From Terracoccus sp. 273MFTsu3.1 (GTDB lineage: Bacteria > Actinomycetota > Actinomycetes > Actinomycetales > Dermatophilaceae), in assembly GCF_000383675.1 (NCBI RefSeq), contig NZ_KB911821.1, positions 917,749 to 981,748 on the forward strand: 64,000 nt of DNA. The letters are read 5' to 3'. Below the pieces are notes generated by a model. The model worked only from the letters and a program-made list of their open reading frames with translations. It searched no databases and was not told the origin of the DNA. Position numbers and translations under genes: made by a program. Position 1 is the stretch's first letter, and the number at the start of each line of letters is the position of its first letter. Of this stretch, positions 26,602-34,836 are shown piece after piece.

Positions 26602-28974
26602 GTGCGTAGGACATCTTTGGGGCTTCTCAGCCTCGCCCTCGCCGCAGGGATGGGGGTGTCCGTCGGAGCCCCGATGGTCGGCGCCCTCCCCACGGCCGGC
26701 CCGAACAACGTGCACGTCGGCGACGCCCCGGCACCGGCCGGCTCGGACGAGTTCTCGAGCCCGCAGCAGGACAAGGCCCGCGCCCTCAAGCAGCGCGCCC
26801 TCACCCAGGTGCTGGACGGCAAGGCCACCGCCGTCAAGCAGGGCAAGAGCACCGTCGCCAAGATCTCGACCGGCAAGCGGGGCACGGGCGCGACGGATGA
26901 GTACGTCGAGCTCAGCCGCACGGGCACCGACAAGATCTTCGTGGTGCTCGCCGAGTTCGGGAACCAGCGCAGCGCCAGCTACCCCGACGTCGACTCCGAC
27001 CCGGCGACGCCCGGCCCGACGACGTGGGACGGCCCGCTGCACAACGCGATCCCGCAGCCGAACCGCACGCTCGACAACTCCACGAACTGGAACGCGAACT
27101 ACAGCCGCGACTACTTCCAGAACCTCTACTTCGGCAACGGCGGCACCATCGGCGCCGGAGGCACCCAGGAGACCGTCAAGCAGTGGTACGAGCGCCAGAG
27201 CTCGGGCCGCTACAGCATCGACGGCCAGGTCTCCGACTGGGTCAAGGTGCCCTACAACGAGGCCCGCTACGGCCGCGACGTCTGCGGCTCGCACGTGTGC
27301 ACCAACACGTGGGCCCTCGTTCGCGATGCCGTGAACCAGTGGGTCGCCGACCAGAAGGCCAAGGGCCAGTCCGACGCCCAGATCAAGGCGACTCTTGCGA
27401 CGTACGACCAGTGGGACCGCTACGACGCCGATGGTGATGGCAACTTCAACGAGCCCGACGGCTACATCGACCACTTCCAGATCGTGCACGCGGGCGGCGA
27501 CCAGGCCGACGGCGACCCGATCCAGGGCGAGGACGCCATCTGGTCGCACCGCTGGTTCGCCTACTACAACACGGCCGGCAGCCAGGGCCCCGCGGGCAAC
27601 CTCAACGGTGGCACGCAGATCGGCGCCACCGGCATCTGGGTCGGCGACTACACGATCCAGCCCGAGAACGGCGGCATGTCCGTCTTCACGCACGAGTACG
27701 GCCACGACCTCGGTCTGCCCGACCTCTACGACACCGCCACCGGCGCTGACAACGGCGTCAACTGGTGGTCGATGATGTCCCAGAGCCGCCAGGCCGGCCC
27801 GAAGGACAAGTCGATCGGCTCGCGCGGCTCCGACTTCGGCGCCTGGGAGAAGCTCTTCCTCGGCTGGCTCGACTACCAGTACATCCCGGCCGCCACTGCC
27901 GCCGGCACCACGGTCGACCTCGGCCCGCACGAGTACAACACGGCCAAGAAGCAGGCCGTCATCGTGGGCCTGCCCGACAAGACCGTCGTCACGAAGCTCG
28001 CTGCGCCCTACGCCGGGTCGAAGACCTGGTACGGCGGACGCGAGGACGCGACCAACGCGACCATGACGCGTGACGTCACCCTCGCCGCAGGCACCTCGAC
28101 GCTGTCGTTCCAGACGAACTACTTCATCGAGGACTGCACCTGCGACTTCGCCTACGTCGAGGTCAACGACGGCTCCGGCTGGGCGACCATCCCGGGCAAC
28201 ATCACCGGCAACGAGAACAACGGCATCACCGGCTCCACGAACGACACGTGGGTTCCCGCCACGTTCGACTTGTCCGCCTACGCGGGCAAGACGGTGAGCC
28301 TGCGCTTCCGCTACGCGACCGACCCGGCCTACACCGAGCGCGGCTTCTTCGTCGACGAGGTCAAGGTCGTCTCGGGTGGCACCACGATCGTCAGCTCCGG
28401 TGCCGAGACGGGCGACGAGGGCTGGACCCTCGACGGCTTCTCGGCCGTCGGCAGCGAGACGACCACGGACTACCCGAACTACTACATCGCGTCGCACCGT
28501 GACTACGTCTCGTTCGACCAGTACCTCCAGAGCGGTCCGTACAACTTCGGCTGGCTCAACACGAAGCCCGACTTCGTCGAGCACTTCCCCTACCAGGATG
28601 GCCTGCTCATCAGCTACTGGGACCTCTCGCAGGCCGACAACAACACGGGCGCGCACCCGGGTGAGGGCGAGATCCTGCCGATCGACGCCAACCCGGCGCC
28701 GGTGCCAGTCGGTGACGGCACGCTCCTGCGTCCGCGCATCGCCGGTTACGACGCCCCGTTCTCGCTGGAGACGTCCGACTCGTTCACGTACCACAAGAAC
28801 AGCGTCGGCTACCGGATCACGGGCAAGCCCGCCCAGCCGGTGTTCGACGACAGCAAGCAGTACTGGTACTCGAGCACCCCGACGACGGGTGTGAAGGTCC
28901 AGAACAACGGTGTCAACATCGGTATCACCGGTCAGAACGGCACGTCGATGACGATCAAGGTCTGGAAGCGCTGA
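26602..28974 (+). CDS. Secreted M6 (immune-inhibitor-A type) metalloprotease
   Basis: Secreted zinc protease of 790 aa. A signal peptide (VRRTSLGLLSLALAAGMGVSVGAP) precedes a propeptide. The M6 catalytic domain has FTHEYGHDLGLPDLYDT, with two His ligands and the catalytic Glu. A substrate-side WSMMSQSRQ segment corresponds to the Met-turn. A later IVSSGAETGDEGW region is a jelly-roll domain like that of InhA. The GTG start at 26602 is fixed by AAGGAGG directly upstream. The upstream ATG frame has no ribosome site. Its role is likely extracellular protein breakdown. It is monocistronic and ends in an 18-bp perfect terminator. Confidence 0.95.
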   Translation: MRRTSLGLLSLALAAGMGVSVGAPMVGALPTAGPNNVHVGDAPAPAGSDEFSSPQQDKARALKQRALTQVLDGKATAVKQGKSTVAKISTGKRGTGATDEYVELSRTGTDKIFVVLAEFGNQRSASYPDVDSDPATPGPTTWDGPLHNAIPQPNRTLDNSTNWNANYSRDYFQNLYFGNGGTIGAGGTQETVKQWYERQSSGRYSIDGQVSDWVKVPYNEARYGRDVCGSHVCTNTWALVRDAVNQWVADQKAKGQSDAQIKATLATYDQWDRYDADGDGNFNEPDGYIDHFQIVHAGGDQADGDPIQGEDAIWSHRWFAYYNTAGSQGPAGNLNGGTQIGATGIWVGDYTIQPENGGMSVFTHEYGHDLGLPDLYDTATGADNGVNWWSMMSQSRQAGPKDKSIGSRGSDFGAWEKLFLGWLDYQYIPAATAAGTTVDLGPHEYNTAKKQAVIVGLPDKTVVTKLAAPYAGSKTWYGGREDATNATMTRDVTLAAGTSTLSFQTNYFIEDCTCDFAYVEVNDGSGWATIPGNITGNENNGITGSTNDTWVPATFDLSAYAGKTVSLRFRYATDPAYTERGFFVDEVKVVSGGTTIVSSGAETGDEGWTLDGFSAVGSETTTDYPNYYIASHRDYVSFDQYLQSGPYNFGWLNTKPDFVEHFPYQDGLLISYWDLSQADNNTGAHPGEGEILPIDANPAPVPVGDGTLLRPRIAGYDAPFSLETSDSFTYHKNSVGYRITGKPAQPVFDDSKQYWYSSTPTTGVKVQNNGVNIGITGQNGTSMTIKVWKR

Positions 28975-28991
28975 CGCGGATCCCCTTGTGA

Positions 28992-29033
28992 GACAGTGAG
29001 GCCCGTCCCCATCTTGGGACGGGCCTCACTGTC
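28992..29033 (+). terminator. Terminator after the M6 protease
   Basis: A perfect 18-bp stem (28992-29009 with 29016-29033) closes on a 6-base loop, 17 bases past the stop codon. Confidence 0.9.
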
Positions 29034-29041
29034 GTTGAGGA

Positions 29042-29090
29042 GGTATGCCGTCCGGCTCGGGTGCGCTGGAAGGCAACCGGACGGCATACC
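29042..29090 (-). terminator. Terminator after gabT, inverted pair of GTATGCCG
   Basis: GGTATGCCGTCCGG (29042-29055) pairs with 29077-29090 over 14 bp with a 21-base loop, 18 bases past the gabT stop. It is immediately beside the terminator of the convergent protease gene. Confidence 0.8.
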
Positions 29091-29108
29091 CCCTCGGGGC
29101 GTCGCGCC

Positions 29109-30446
29109 TCAGACGGAGGCGGCGAACGCCTTCTCGAAGATGTCGAGACCCTCGGAGAGCAGCTCGTCGCTGGCGGCGAGCGGCGGGAGGAAACGGAAGA
29201 CGTTGCCGTAGGTGCCGCACGTCAGCGTGACGAGGCCCTCGGCGTGGCAGGCCTTGTTGACGGCGCCGGTCAGGGTGGCGTTGGGCGTGAGGTCGCCGGG
29301 GCCGTTGACGAGCTCGACGGCGAGCATGGCCCCACGGCCGCGGACGTCGCCGATCTGCGGGTAGCGCTCGGCGAGGGCCTGCAGGCGCGGCACGAAGAGG
29401 GCCTCGACCTGCTTGGCCCGGGCGCAGAGGTCCTCCTCCTTCATCGTCTCGATGGCACCGAGCGCGGACGCGCACGCGACGGGGTTGCCGCCGTAGGTGC
29501 CGCCGAGGCCGCCACCGTGGACGGAGTCCATGACGTCGGCTCGGCCCGTGACACCGGCGAGCGGCAGGCCGCCTGCCATGCCCTTGGCGGTCGTGATGAG
29601 GTCGGGCACGACGCCCTCGTGCTCGCTCGCGAACCAGTCACCGGTGCGGCAGAAGCCGGTCTGCACCTCGTCGGCGATGAAGAGGATGCCGTTGTCGGCG
29701 CACCAGTCGGCGACCTGCTTGACGAATCCCGGTGCGGGGACGATGAACCCGCCCTCACCCTGGATCGGCTCGAGGATGACGGCGGCGAGGTTGTCCTCCC
29801 CCACCTGCGCGTGCACCTGCGTGACGAACGCGTCGAAGCTCTCCTTGGCACAGTCGGCGGCGCCGCCGGGCCAGCGGTACGGGTAGCTCATCGGTGCGCG
29901 GTAGACCTCACCGGCGAAGGGGCCGAACCGGTGCTTGTAGGGCATGTTCTTGGCCGTGAGCGCCATCGTGAGGTTGGTGCGCCCGTGGTAGGCGTGGTCG
30001 AAGGCGACGACGGCATTGCGGCCGGTGAAGTGACGGGCGACCTTGACGGCGTTCTCGACGGCCTCGGCGCCGGAGTTGAAGAGCGCCGTGCGCTTGTCGT
30101 GGTCGCCGGGCGTCAGGTCGTTGAGGGCCTCGGCGACCTCGAGGTACTCCTCGTAGGGGGTCACCATGAAGCACGTGTGGGTGAAGTCCTGCACCTGCGC
30201 GGTGACGCGGTCGACGACGCGCGGCGCGGCGTTGCCGACGGTCGTCACGGCGATGCCGGAGCCGAAGTCGATGAGCTGGTTGCCGTCGACGTCGACGAGG
30301 ATGCCGCCGCCGGCGCGCTCGATGTAGACCGGCAGGCCGGTGGAGACGCCGGCGGACACGGCCGCCGTCTTGCGGGCCTGGAGCGCGGCCGACTTGGGGC
30401 CGGGGATCGCGGTCTGCAGGAGCCGCTGCTGGGGGACGTTGCTCAT
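29109..30446 (-). CDS. gabT: 4-aminobutyrate aminotransferase
   Basis: Class III PLP transaminase of 445 aa that moves the amino group of GABA to 2-oxoglutarate, giving succinate semialdehyde. The PLP lysine lies in LITTAKGMAGGLPLAG. ALFNSGAEAVENAVKVAR binds the cofactor phosphate and LFIADEVQTGFCRTG contains the Asp that contacts the ring nitrogen. GGTYGGNPVACA is also typical. The ATG at 30446 is chosen because the N-terminus then matches the family. The upstream frame is not family-like. No succinate-semialdehyde dehydrogenase lies next to it. Confidence 0.93.
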   Translation of the reverse strand: MSNVPQQRLLQTAIPGPKSAALQARKTAAVSAGVSTGLPVYIERAGGGILVDVDGNQLIDFGSGIAVTTVGNAAPRVVDRVTAQVQDFTHTCFMVTPYEEYLEVAEALNDLTPGDHDKRTALFNSGAEAVENAVKVARHFTGRNAVVAFDHAYHGRTNLTMALTAKNMPYKHRFGPFAGEVYRAPMSYPYRWPGGAADCAKESFDAFVTQVHAQVGEDNLAAVILEPIQGEGGFIVPAPGFVKQVADWCADNGILFIADEVQTGFCRTGDWFASEHEGVVPDLITTAKGMAGGLPLAGVTGRADVMDSVHGGGLGGTYGGNPVACASALGAIETMKEEDLCARAKQVEALFVPRLQALAERYPQIGDVRGRGAMLAVELVNGPGDLTPNATLTGAVNKACHAEGLVTLTCGTYGNVFRFLPPLAASDELLSEGLDIFEKAFAASV

Positions 30447-30519
30447 GCCCGTCAGTATGCCGTCCGCGGGCCCCCCAGCGGAACCCGGGTCGGGCGCGGC
30501 ACACCTTCGCAATCCGCAT

Positions 30520-30588
30520 CCGAACGCCGCGTTCGGTCACGAACTCAGCGGCAGAACCCTGAGTTCACGACCGAACGCGTCGTTCGGT
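30520..30588. repeat. Dispersed palindromic repeat, copy B
   Basis: CCGAACGC-N-GCGTTCGG at 30520-30537 and ACCGAACGC-N-CGTTCGGT at 30570-30588 bracket a hairpin (GAACTCAG with CTGAGTTC). It has the same palindrome-hairpin-palindrome plan as copy A (22832) in the opposite orientation. It lies 16 bases past the stop of the DHFR-like gene and probably ends that operon. Confidence 0.85.
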
Positions 30589-30603
30589 GAGGGTGGCGGC
30601 GGG

Positions 30604-31185
30604 TCAGCCGGCGGGAGTGAGCACCCGGTAGCGCAGGTGGACGGTCTCGGGGGTGCTGGCCGCCTCGAGCAGCTCGAGCTGGACGTGGCCGACGTCGAGA
30701 CCGGCGAACATCGGGGTGCCGCTGCCGAAGAGGACCGGGGCGAGGTGGAGCGACACCTCGTCGACGAGGCCGGCGCCGATGCACTGGCGCCCGAGGTCGG
30801 CGCCGCCCATGACGGTGACGATGCGCCCCTCGGCCGCGGCCCGAGCCTGCTCGATCGCGGACTCGAGCCCGTCGGTGACGAACGTGTAGACACCACCCTC
30901 CGGGACGGTGCCGGGGTCCGGCGCCTCGTGGGTGACGACGAAGACCGGACGTCGGGCGTCGCCGGAGGGTCCGTCGGCTCCCCACCCGTGGATCGAGTGG
31001 TCGTAGGTGGTGCGTCCGGCGACGACGGCTCCGAGGGCGCTGACGGCGCGCTCGAGGTACTCGCGGTCGACGAGCCAGCCGTGCAGCTGCTCGCCGCCCG
31101 GTCCGAGCGGCTTCGCCGGGGTCTGCGGGGCGGCGGTGACGAAGCCGTCGAGCGACAGGCTGATGTCGAAGACGACGGTGCTCAT
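30604..31185 (-). CDS. Dihydrofolate-reductase-like (RibD C-terminal type) protein
   Basis: The protein is 193 aa and belongs to the reductase family typified by the C-terminal domain of RibD and YwjB/YyaP. It has the N-terminal VFDISLSLDGFV, the central VVAGRTTYDHS, GGADLGRQCIGAGLVDE and a final HLAPVLFGSGTPMF. NADPH is the expected cofactor and the substrate is unknown. AGGAGG lies three bases before the ATG, a strong but close site. It follows the VOC gene with a hairpin between, so it may be partly insulated from that operon. Confidence 0.9.
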   Translation of the reverse strand: MSTVVFDISLSLDGFVTAAPQTPAKPLGPGGEQLHGWLVDREYLERAVSALGAVVAGRTTYDHSIHGWGADGPSGDARRPVFVVTHEAPDPGTVPEGGVYTFVTDGLESAIEQARAAAEGRIVTVMGGADLGRQCIGAGLVDEVSLHLAPVLFGSGTPMFAGLDVGHVQLELLEAASTPETVHLRYRVLTPAG

Positions 31186-31210
31186 GGTCCTCCTGGATCG
31201 CTGGGCCGGG

Positions 31211-31245
31211 GACCGGCGGCGCACCCTGTCGTCGCGCCGCCGGTC
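31211..31245 (-). terminator. Hairpin between the VOC and DHFR-like genes
   Basis: A 12-bp perfect stem (GACCGGCGGCGC with its complement) with an 11-base loop begins 8 bases past the VOC stop. It may terminate or attenuate transcription into the DHFR-like gene. Confidence 0.65.
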
Positions 31246-31252
31246 GGTTGGG

Positions 31253-31693
31253 TCAGAGCTCGACGCCCTCGCCGAAGCGGCCTCGCGCCTCGTGCGGGAT
31301 GAGCGGCTTCTCGGCGCGGACCTTGAGCTCCTGGACGGCCCACGAGTTGCCGTCGGGGTCGGAGAAGCCGAAGAACGTGCCCCCGTCGCGTGGGTCGATG
31401 ACCTGGACGTCGGAGCACTCGACGCCCCGACCGACGAGCTCGTCCCGAGCCGCGGCGGCATCGGCCACGACGAGCTGGATGCCGTGGAGCGAACCGGGCG
31501 CCATCGCCTGCTGCGACGGGAGGTCGCCGACGACGATCGAGCACCCGGAGCCGCGCGGCGTCAGCTGGGCGACGTGCATGTGCTCGTTCTGCGTCTCGTG
31601 GTCGAGGTCGAAGCCGACCTGGTCGCGGTAGAAGGCGATCGCGGCCCCGAGATCGCTGACCGGGACGATGACGACCTCGAGCGTCCAGTCCAC
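31253..31693 (-). CDS. VOC-family (glyoxalase-like) protein
   Basis: The protein is 146 aa with two beta-alpha-beta-beta-beta units. It starts WTLEVVIVPVSDLGAAIAFY, has SLHGIQLVVADAAAARDEL in the middle and the typical ending FFGFSDPDGNSWAVQELK. The family includes lyases, dioxygenases and antibiotic-binding proteins. The GTG start falls just after the stop of the SRPBCC gene, so the two are translated together. The combination ArsR, SRPBCC and VOC recurs in actinobacteria, but the shared pathway is not known to me. Confidence 0.9.
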   Translation of the reverse strand: MDWTLEVVIVPVSDLGAAIAFYRDQVGFDLDHETQNEHMHVAQLTPRGSGCSIVVGDLPSQQAMAPGSLHGIQLVVADAAAARDELVGRGVECSDVQVIDPRDGGTFFGFSDPDGNSWAVQELKVRAEKPLIPHEARGRFGEGVEL

Positions 31694-31698
31694 GGCGG

Positions 31699-32211
31699 TC
31701 AGCCCTGGGCCGGGGCGGGTGCGGAGGCCGACGACGACGCCGACGCGGCGACGAGCTCGTCGAGCCGCTCGTAGCCCTGGGCCATGCCCTGCTCCATGCC
31801 GCTCTCGACCATCATGTCGCGGCCCTCGACCGTGCGCCCGACGCTGCGGCCCTCGAGCCGGCAGCGGCCGCCGCCCAGGTCGACGAAGTGCATGAACTCG
31901 ATGGCGACCTCGTCGGGAGCCCCCTCGAACTCGAAGGTCTGGACGGCGAAGTCGTTGTCGCGGACCGTGTGGAAGGTGCCGTGGAAGCCGTAGACGTTGT
32001 CGCCGTCGCGGTGGGTGTAGCGGTAGCCGCCGCCGGACGTGAAGTCCCAGCGCTCGATCTGCATCTCGTAGCCCCGCGGGCCGAGCCACTGGCGGACGAG
32101 CTCGGGGTCGCGGTGGGCGTTGAACACGGCCTCGACGGGGGCGTCGAACTCGCGCGTGAAGTCGATCCACGGCACGCCGGCGGGGATGTCGAGGGTGAGT
32201 GGGTTGGTCAT
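31699..32211 (-). CDS. SRPBCC (AHSA1-like) protein
   Basis: The protein is 170 aa with a START/Bet v1-like ligand-binding fold of the AHSA1 type. Visible parts are FTREFDAPVEAVFNAHRDPE and LVRQWLGPRGYEM, then FHTVRDNDFAVQTFEFEG, and a final helix (VESGMEQGMAQGYERLDELV). A Ser/Ala/Pro tail follows. The ligand is unknown. Its ATG overlaps the ArsR gene stop by 4 bases and it is followed within 5 bases by the VOC gene. Confidence 0.92.
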   Translation of the reverse strand: MTNPLTLDIPAGVPWIDFTREFDAPVEAVFNAHRDPELVRQWLGPRGYEMQIERWDFTSGGGYRYTHRDGDNVYGFHGTFHTVRDNDFAVQTFEFEGAPDEVAIEFMHFVDLGGGRCRLEGRSVGRTVEGRDMMVESGMEQGMAQGYERLDELVAASASSSASAPAPAQG

Positions 32212-32606
32212 GACTGCTGCTCCTTGTCGGTGTTCGGTGTGGTTGCTGCAGGTGCTGTGGGCCCTGCAGGTGAGGTGGTCCGCTCGAGGACGGCGTCGAG
32301 CGACCGGAAGCGCTGCTCGGCGGCGAGCCGGTAGCGGTCGATCCAGGCCGTCATCGCCTCAAGGCGGGCGGCCTCGAGATGGACCGGGCGGCGCTGGGCG
32401 TCGCGGGTCCGGCTCACGAGGCCGGCCTGCTCGAGCACCTGGATGTGCTTGCTGACGGCCTGCTTGCTGATCTCGAACGGTTCGGCGAGCTCGTTGACGG
32501 TCGCCGCGCCCCGGCTGAGTCGGGCGATGATGGCGCGCCGGACGGGATCGGCCAGTGCCGCGAAGGCGCGGTCGAGGTCCGCATCCGAGACGGGCGAGAG
32601 AATCAT
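32208..32606 (-). CDS. ArsR-family transcriptional repressor
   Basis: Winged-helix regulator of about 132 aa. LADPVRRAIIARLSRG opens the DNA-binding domain, TVNELAEPFEISKQAVSKHIQVLEQAGLV is the helix-turn-helix, and RTRDAQRRPVHLEA forms the wing. There are no cysteine metal ligands in the recognition helix, so it is likely not a metal sensor. The ATG at 32606 has AAGGAG ten bases upstream. A TTG at 32612 is possible. It heads the operon with SRPBCC and VOC, and an inverted repeat directly upstream fits autoregulation. Confidence 0.92.
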   Translation of the reverse strand: MILSPVSDADLDRAFAALADPVRRAIIARLSRGAATVNELAEPFEISKQAVSKHIQVLEQAGLVSRTRDAQRRPVHLEAARLEAMTAWIDRYRLAAEQRFRSLDAVLERTTSPAGPTAPAATTPNTDKEQQS

Positions 32607-32620
32607 TGTCAACTAACTCC

Positions 32621-32644
32621 TTGATCAACTAATACGTTGATTAA
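32621..32644. promoter_or_regulatory. Probable ArsR operator
   Basis: TTGATCAAC, six bases, then GTTGATTAA: a 9-6-9 inverted repeat with one mismatch, A/T-rich in a GC-rich background. It lies 15 bases before the ArsR gene start, where it would overlap the promoter or start of the transcript. Confidence 0.75.
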
Positions 32645-32753
32645 AGCCGTCGGGCACCGCTCCGTCAACCCCTGTTCCCCGACGACGCCCGCCGACCACG
32701 CAGCGAGCGAGCGCGCTCAAGGCGCGCACGCGGCATACATCAGCACTGTTTCT

Positions 32754-32774
32754 CCGCACGTGCGGGTGTAGAGT
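32754..32774 (+). promoter_or_regulatory. Palindromic operator and -10 box of the molybdate operon
   Basis: A perfect 12-base palindrome, CCGCACGTGCGG (32754-32765), is followed three bases later by TAGAGT (32769-32774), a good -10 box seven bases before the ATG. The message would be leaderless, and a protein on the palindrome would cover the spacer. Confidence 0.55.
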
Positions 32775-32781
32775 CACGCTC

Positions 32782-33177
32782 ATGCCGCATCTGCGTATCA
32801 CCGAGGCTGCCTCCCTCCTCGGCGTCTCCGACGACACCGTCCGTCGGATGGTCGACTCCGGCCGCCTCGACGGGTCCACCGACGACGCCGGCCGCCGGAC
32901 GGTGGACGGCGCCCAGCTCGCAGCCGTGGCCCAGGAGCTCGCGCATCCGGCTGCGGTCGGCACCATCGGGGGTGCGTCCGCGCGCAACCGGATGCGCGGC
33001 ATCGTCACCGCCATCACGAAGGACACCGTCATGGCCAAGGTGGAGCTGCAGTGCGGGCCGTTCCGCATCGTCTCGCTGCTCTCGAGCGAGTCCGTCGACG
33101 ACCTCGCGCTCGAGGTCGGTTCCGTCGCCGTCGCGAGCGTCAAGTCGACCCACGTCGTCGTGGAGGTCCCCGCATGA
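32782..33177 (+). CDS. Helix-turn-helix/TOBE molybdate-responsive regulator or molbindin
   Basis: The protein is 131 aa. Residues 1-55 are an excisionase/MerR-like helix-turn-helix (LRITEAASLLGVSDDTVRRMVDSGRL). Residues 66-130 are a TOBE/Mop domain (SARNRMRGIVTAITKDTVMAKVEL), which binds molybdate or tungstate in its relatives. The pairing suggests a regulator that senses the oxyanion, an alternative to ModE. It is the first gene of the mod operon and overlaps modA by four bases. The operator-like palindrome upstream would make it autoregulatory. Confidence 0.88.
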   Translation: MPHLRITEAASLLGVSDDTVRRMVDSGRLDGSTDDAGRRTVDGAQLAAVAQELAHPAAVGTIGGASARNRMRGIVTAITKDTVMAKVELQCGPFRIVSLLSSESVDDLALEVGSVAVASVKSTHVVVEVPA

Positions 33178-34013
33178 GCACGCCGCTCCCCCGAGCCCCG
33201 CGAGCCCCCCGGAGCCTCCGCTGTACCCTCGCTCCCACCGTCACCGCCCTCGCTGCCGCCGCCGCCGTGCTCCTCGCCGGCTGCGGCAGCTCCACCCCGT
33301 CCGCCGACGGCACCGGGCAACCGGGGAAGTCCGGTGCCTCGGCGGCCTCCCTCCAGGGCACCGTGACGGTCCTCGCCGCAGCGTCGCTGACCGAGTCGTT
33401 CGACCAGCTGAAGAAGGACTTCGAGGCGGCCCACCCCAGGGTCACCGTGGAGACGTCCTACGGCTCCAGCGCGACCCTCGTGCAGCAGGTCGACAACGGA
33501 GCGCCCGCGTCGGTCATCGCCCTCGCCGGCACGGCCGCGGCCAAGCCGCTCGACCAGAGCATGGTCAAGGACACCAAGAACTTCGCCACCAACGTCCTCG
33601 AGATCGCCGTGCCGCCGAGCAACCCGGGAGCGGTCACCTCGATCAACGACCTCGCGAAGCCGACCGTCAAGGTCGTCCTCTGCGCCGACACCGTCCCGTG
33701 CGGCAAGGCCGCGCAGGCCACCTTCGCCAAGGCCCGGATCGTGCCCAACGTCGTGAGCAAGGAGGTCGACGTCAAGGCGACCCTCTCCAAGATCAAGCTC
33801 GCCGAGGCGGACGCCGCGGTGGTCTACCACTCCGACGTCGTCGCCGCGAAGGACGCCGTCACGGGCGTCGAGATCCCCTCGCAGTTCAACACGAGCCTGT
33901 CCTACCCCGTCATCACGCTGTCCGACGACGCGGCGACGAAGGCCTTCGTCGCCTACCTGCTGAGCGCCGAGGGTCTGGCGACCGTGCAGTCGTTCGGCTT
34001 CGGCGCGCCCTGA
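33174..34013 (+). CDS. modA: Molybdate-binding lipoprotein of the ABC importer
   Basis: The protein is 279 aa. A lipoprotein signal ends in the lipobox LLAGC (near residue 36), which would anchor it to the outer face of the membrane. The mature part follows the ModA pattern: VTVLAAASLTESFDQLKKDFE, YGSSATLVQQVDNGAPASV, and AEADAAVVYHSDV near the hinge. It captures molybdate or tungstate for ModBC. Its ATG lies inside the stop of the regulator gene (ATGA). 37 bases separate it from modB. Confidence 0.95.
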   Translation: MSTPLPRAPRAPRSLRCTLAPTVTALAAAAAVLLAGCGSSTPSADGTGQPGKSGASAASLQGTVTVLAAASLTESFDQLKKDFEAAHPRVTVETSYGSSATLVQQVDNGAPASVIALAGTAAAKPLDQSMVKDTKNFATNVLEIAVPPSNPGAVTSINDLAKPTVKVVLCADTVPCGKAAQATFAKARIVPNVVSKEVDVKATLSKIKLAEADAAVVYHSDVVAAKDAVTGVEIPSQFNTSLSYPVITLSDDAATKAFVAYLLSAEGLATVQSFGFGAP

Positions 34014-34050
34014 GCAGCGGCTCGGCCGGCCACCGGCAGGATGGCGTGAC

Positions 34051-34836
34051 ATGAGGTATGCCGTCCGGTGGCGTTCGCGCGTCGCGCTCGGCGTGCCGGC
34101 GGCACTCGCCCTGCTGCTGCTCGTCGTGCCGCTCGTCGCCCTGCTGCTCCGCGCCGACTGGGCGCGCATCCCCGCCGACCTCGCGACCCCGACGGTCCTG
34201 CCGGCGCTGCGCCTGTCGCTGACGACGACGTCGGTGACGGCCGTCCTGTGCCTCCTGCTCGGCACTCCCCTGGCCTGGTTCCTCGCGCGCTCCGAGCACC
34301 GGGCGACAAGCTGGGTCCGCGCTCTGCTCACGGTGCCCCTCGTCCTGCCACCCGTCGTCGGCGGCGTGGCCCTGCTCATGACGTGGGGACGCAACGGCCT
34401 CATCGGCCAGTACCTGACGCCCTTCGGCATCCAGATCCCGTTCACGACGGTGGCCGTCGTGCTCGCGGAGACCTTCGTCGCCATGCCCTACTACGTCCTC
34501 GCCGTCGAGGGGGCGATGCGCGGGCTCGACCCCCGGCTCGAGTCCGTGGCCCGCACGCTCGGGGCGAGCGACCTGCGCTACCTGCGCACCGTCGGGATCC
34601 CGCTCGTCCTGCCCGGGATCGCGAGCGGCCTCGCGCTGGCCTGGGCGCGGGCGCTCGGCGAGTTCGGCGCCACGATCACGTTCGCCGGCAACTTCCAGGG
34701 CCGCACCCAGACCCTGCCGCTGCTCGTCTACGTCGAGCTCGAGCGCGACCCGCAGGTGGCGATCTCGATCAGCATCATGCTGCTCGCGGTCAGCGTGCTC
34801 GTCCTCGGAGTGCTGCGCGGGCGGTGGCTCCGATGA
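34051..34836 (+). CDS. modB: Molybdate ABC transporter permease
   Basis: Inner-membrane permease of 261 aa with about six helices. The EAA loop that contacts ModC is around residues 170-190 (ARTLGASDLRYLRTVGIPLVLPG), followed by ARALGEFGATITFAGN, a hallmark of ModB/CysT-type permeases. The ATG codon is just upstream of a copy of GTATGCCG that forces Tyr-Ala as TAT-GCC at residues 3-4. It overlaps modC by four bases. Confidence 0.95.
   Translation: MRYAVRWRSRVALGVPAALALLLLVVPLVALLLRADWARIPADLATPTVLPALRLSLTTTSVTAVLCLLLGTPLAWFLARSEHRATSWVRALLTVPLVLPPVVGGVALLMTWGRNGLIGQYLTPFGIQIPFTTVAVVLAETFVAMPYYVLAVEGAMRGLDPRLESVARTLGASDLRYLRTVGIPLVLPGIASGLALAWARALGEFGATITFAGNFQGRTQTLPLLVYVELERDPQVAISISIMLLAVSVLVLGVLRGRWLR

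Noticed and set aside
26182..28794. 870-codon open frame antisense to the M6 protease
   Set aside because: Shadow of the protease gene. Its composition is Val/Arg/Gly-rich without motifs, and it lacks a ribosome site.
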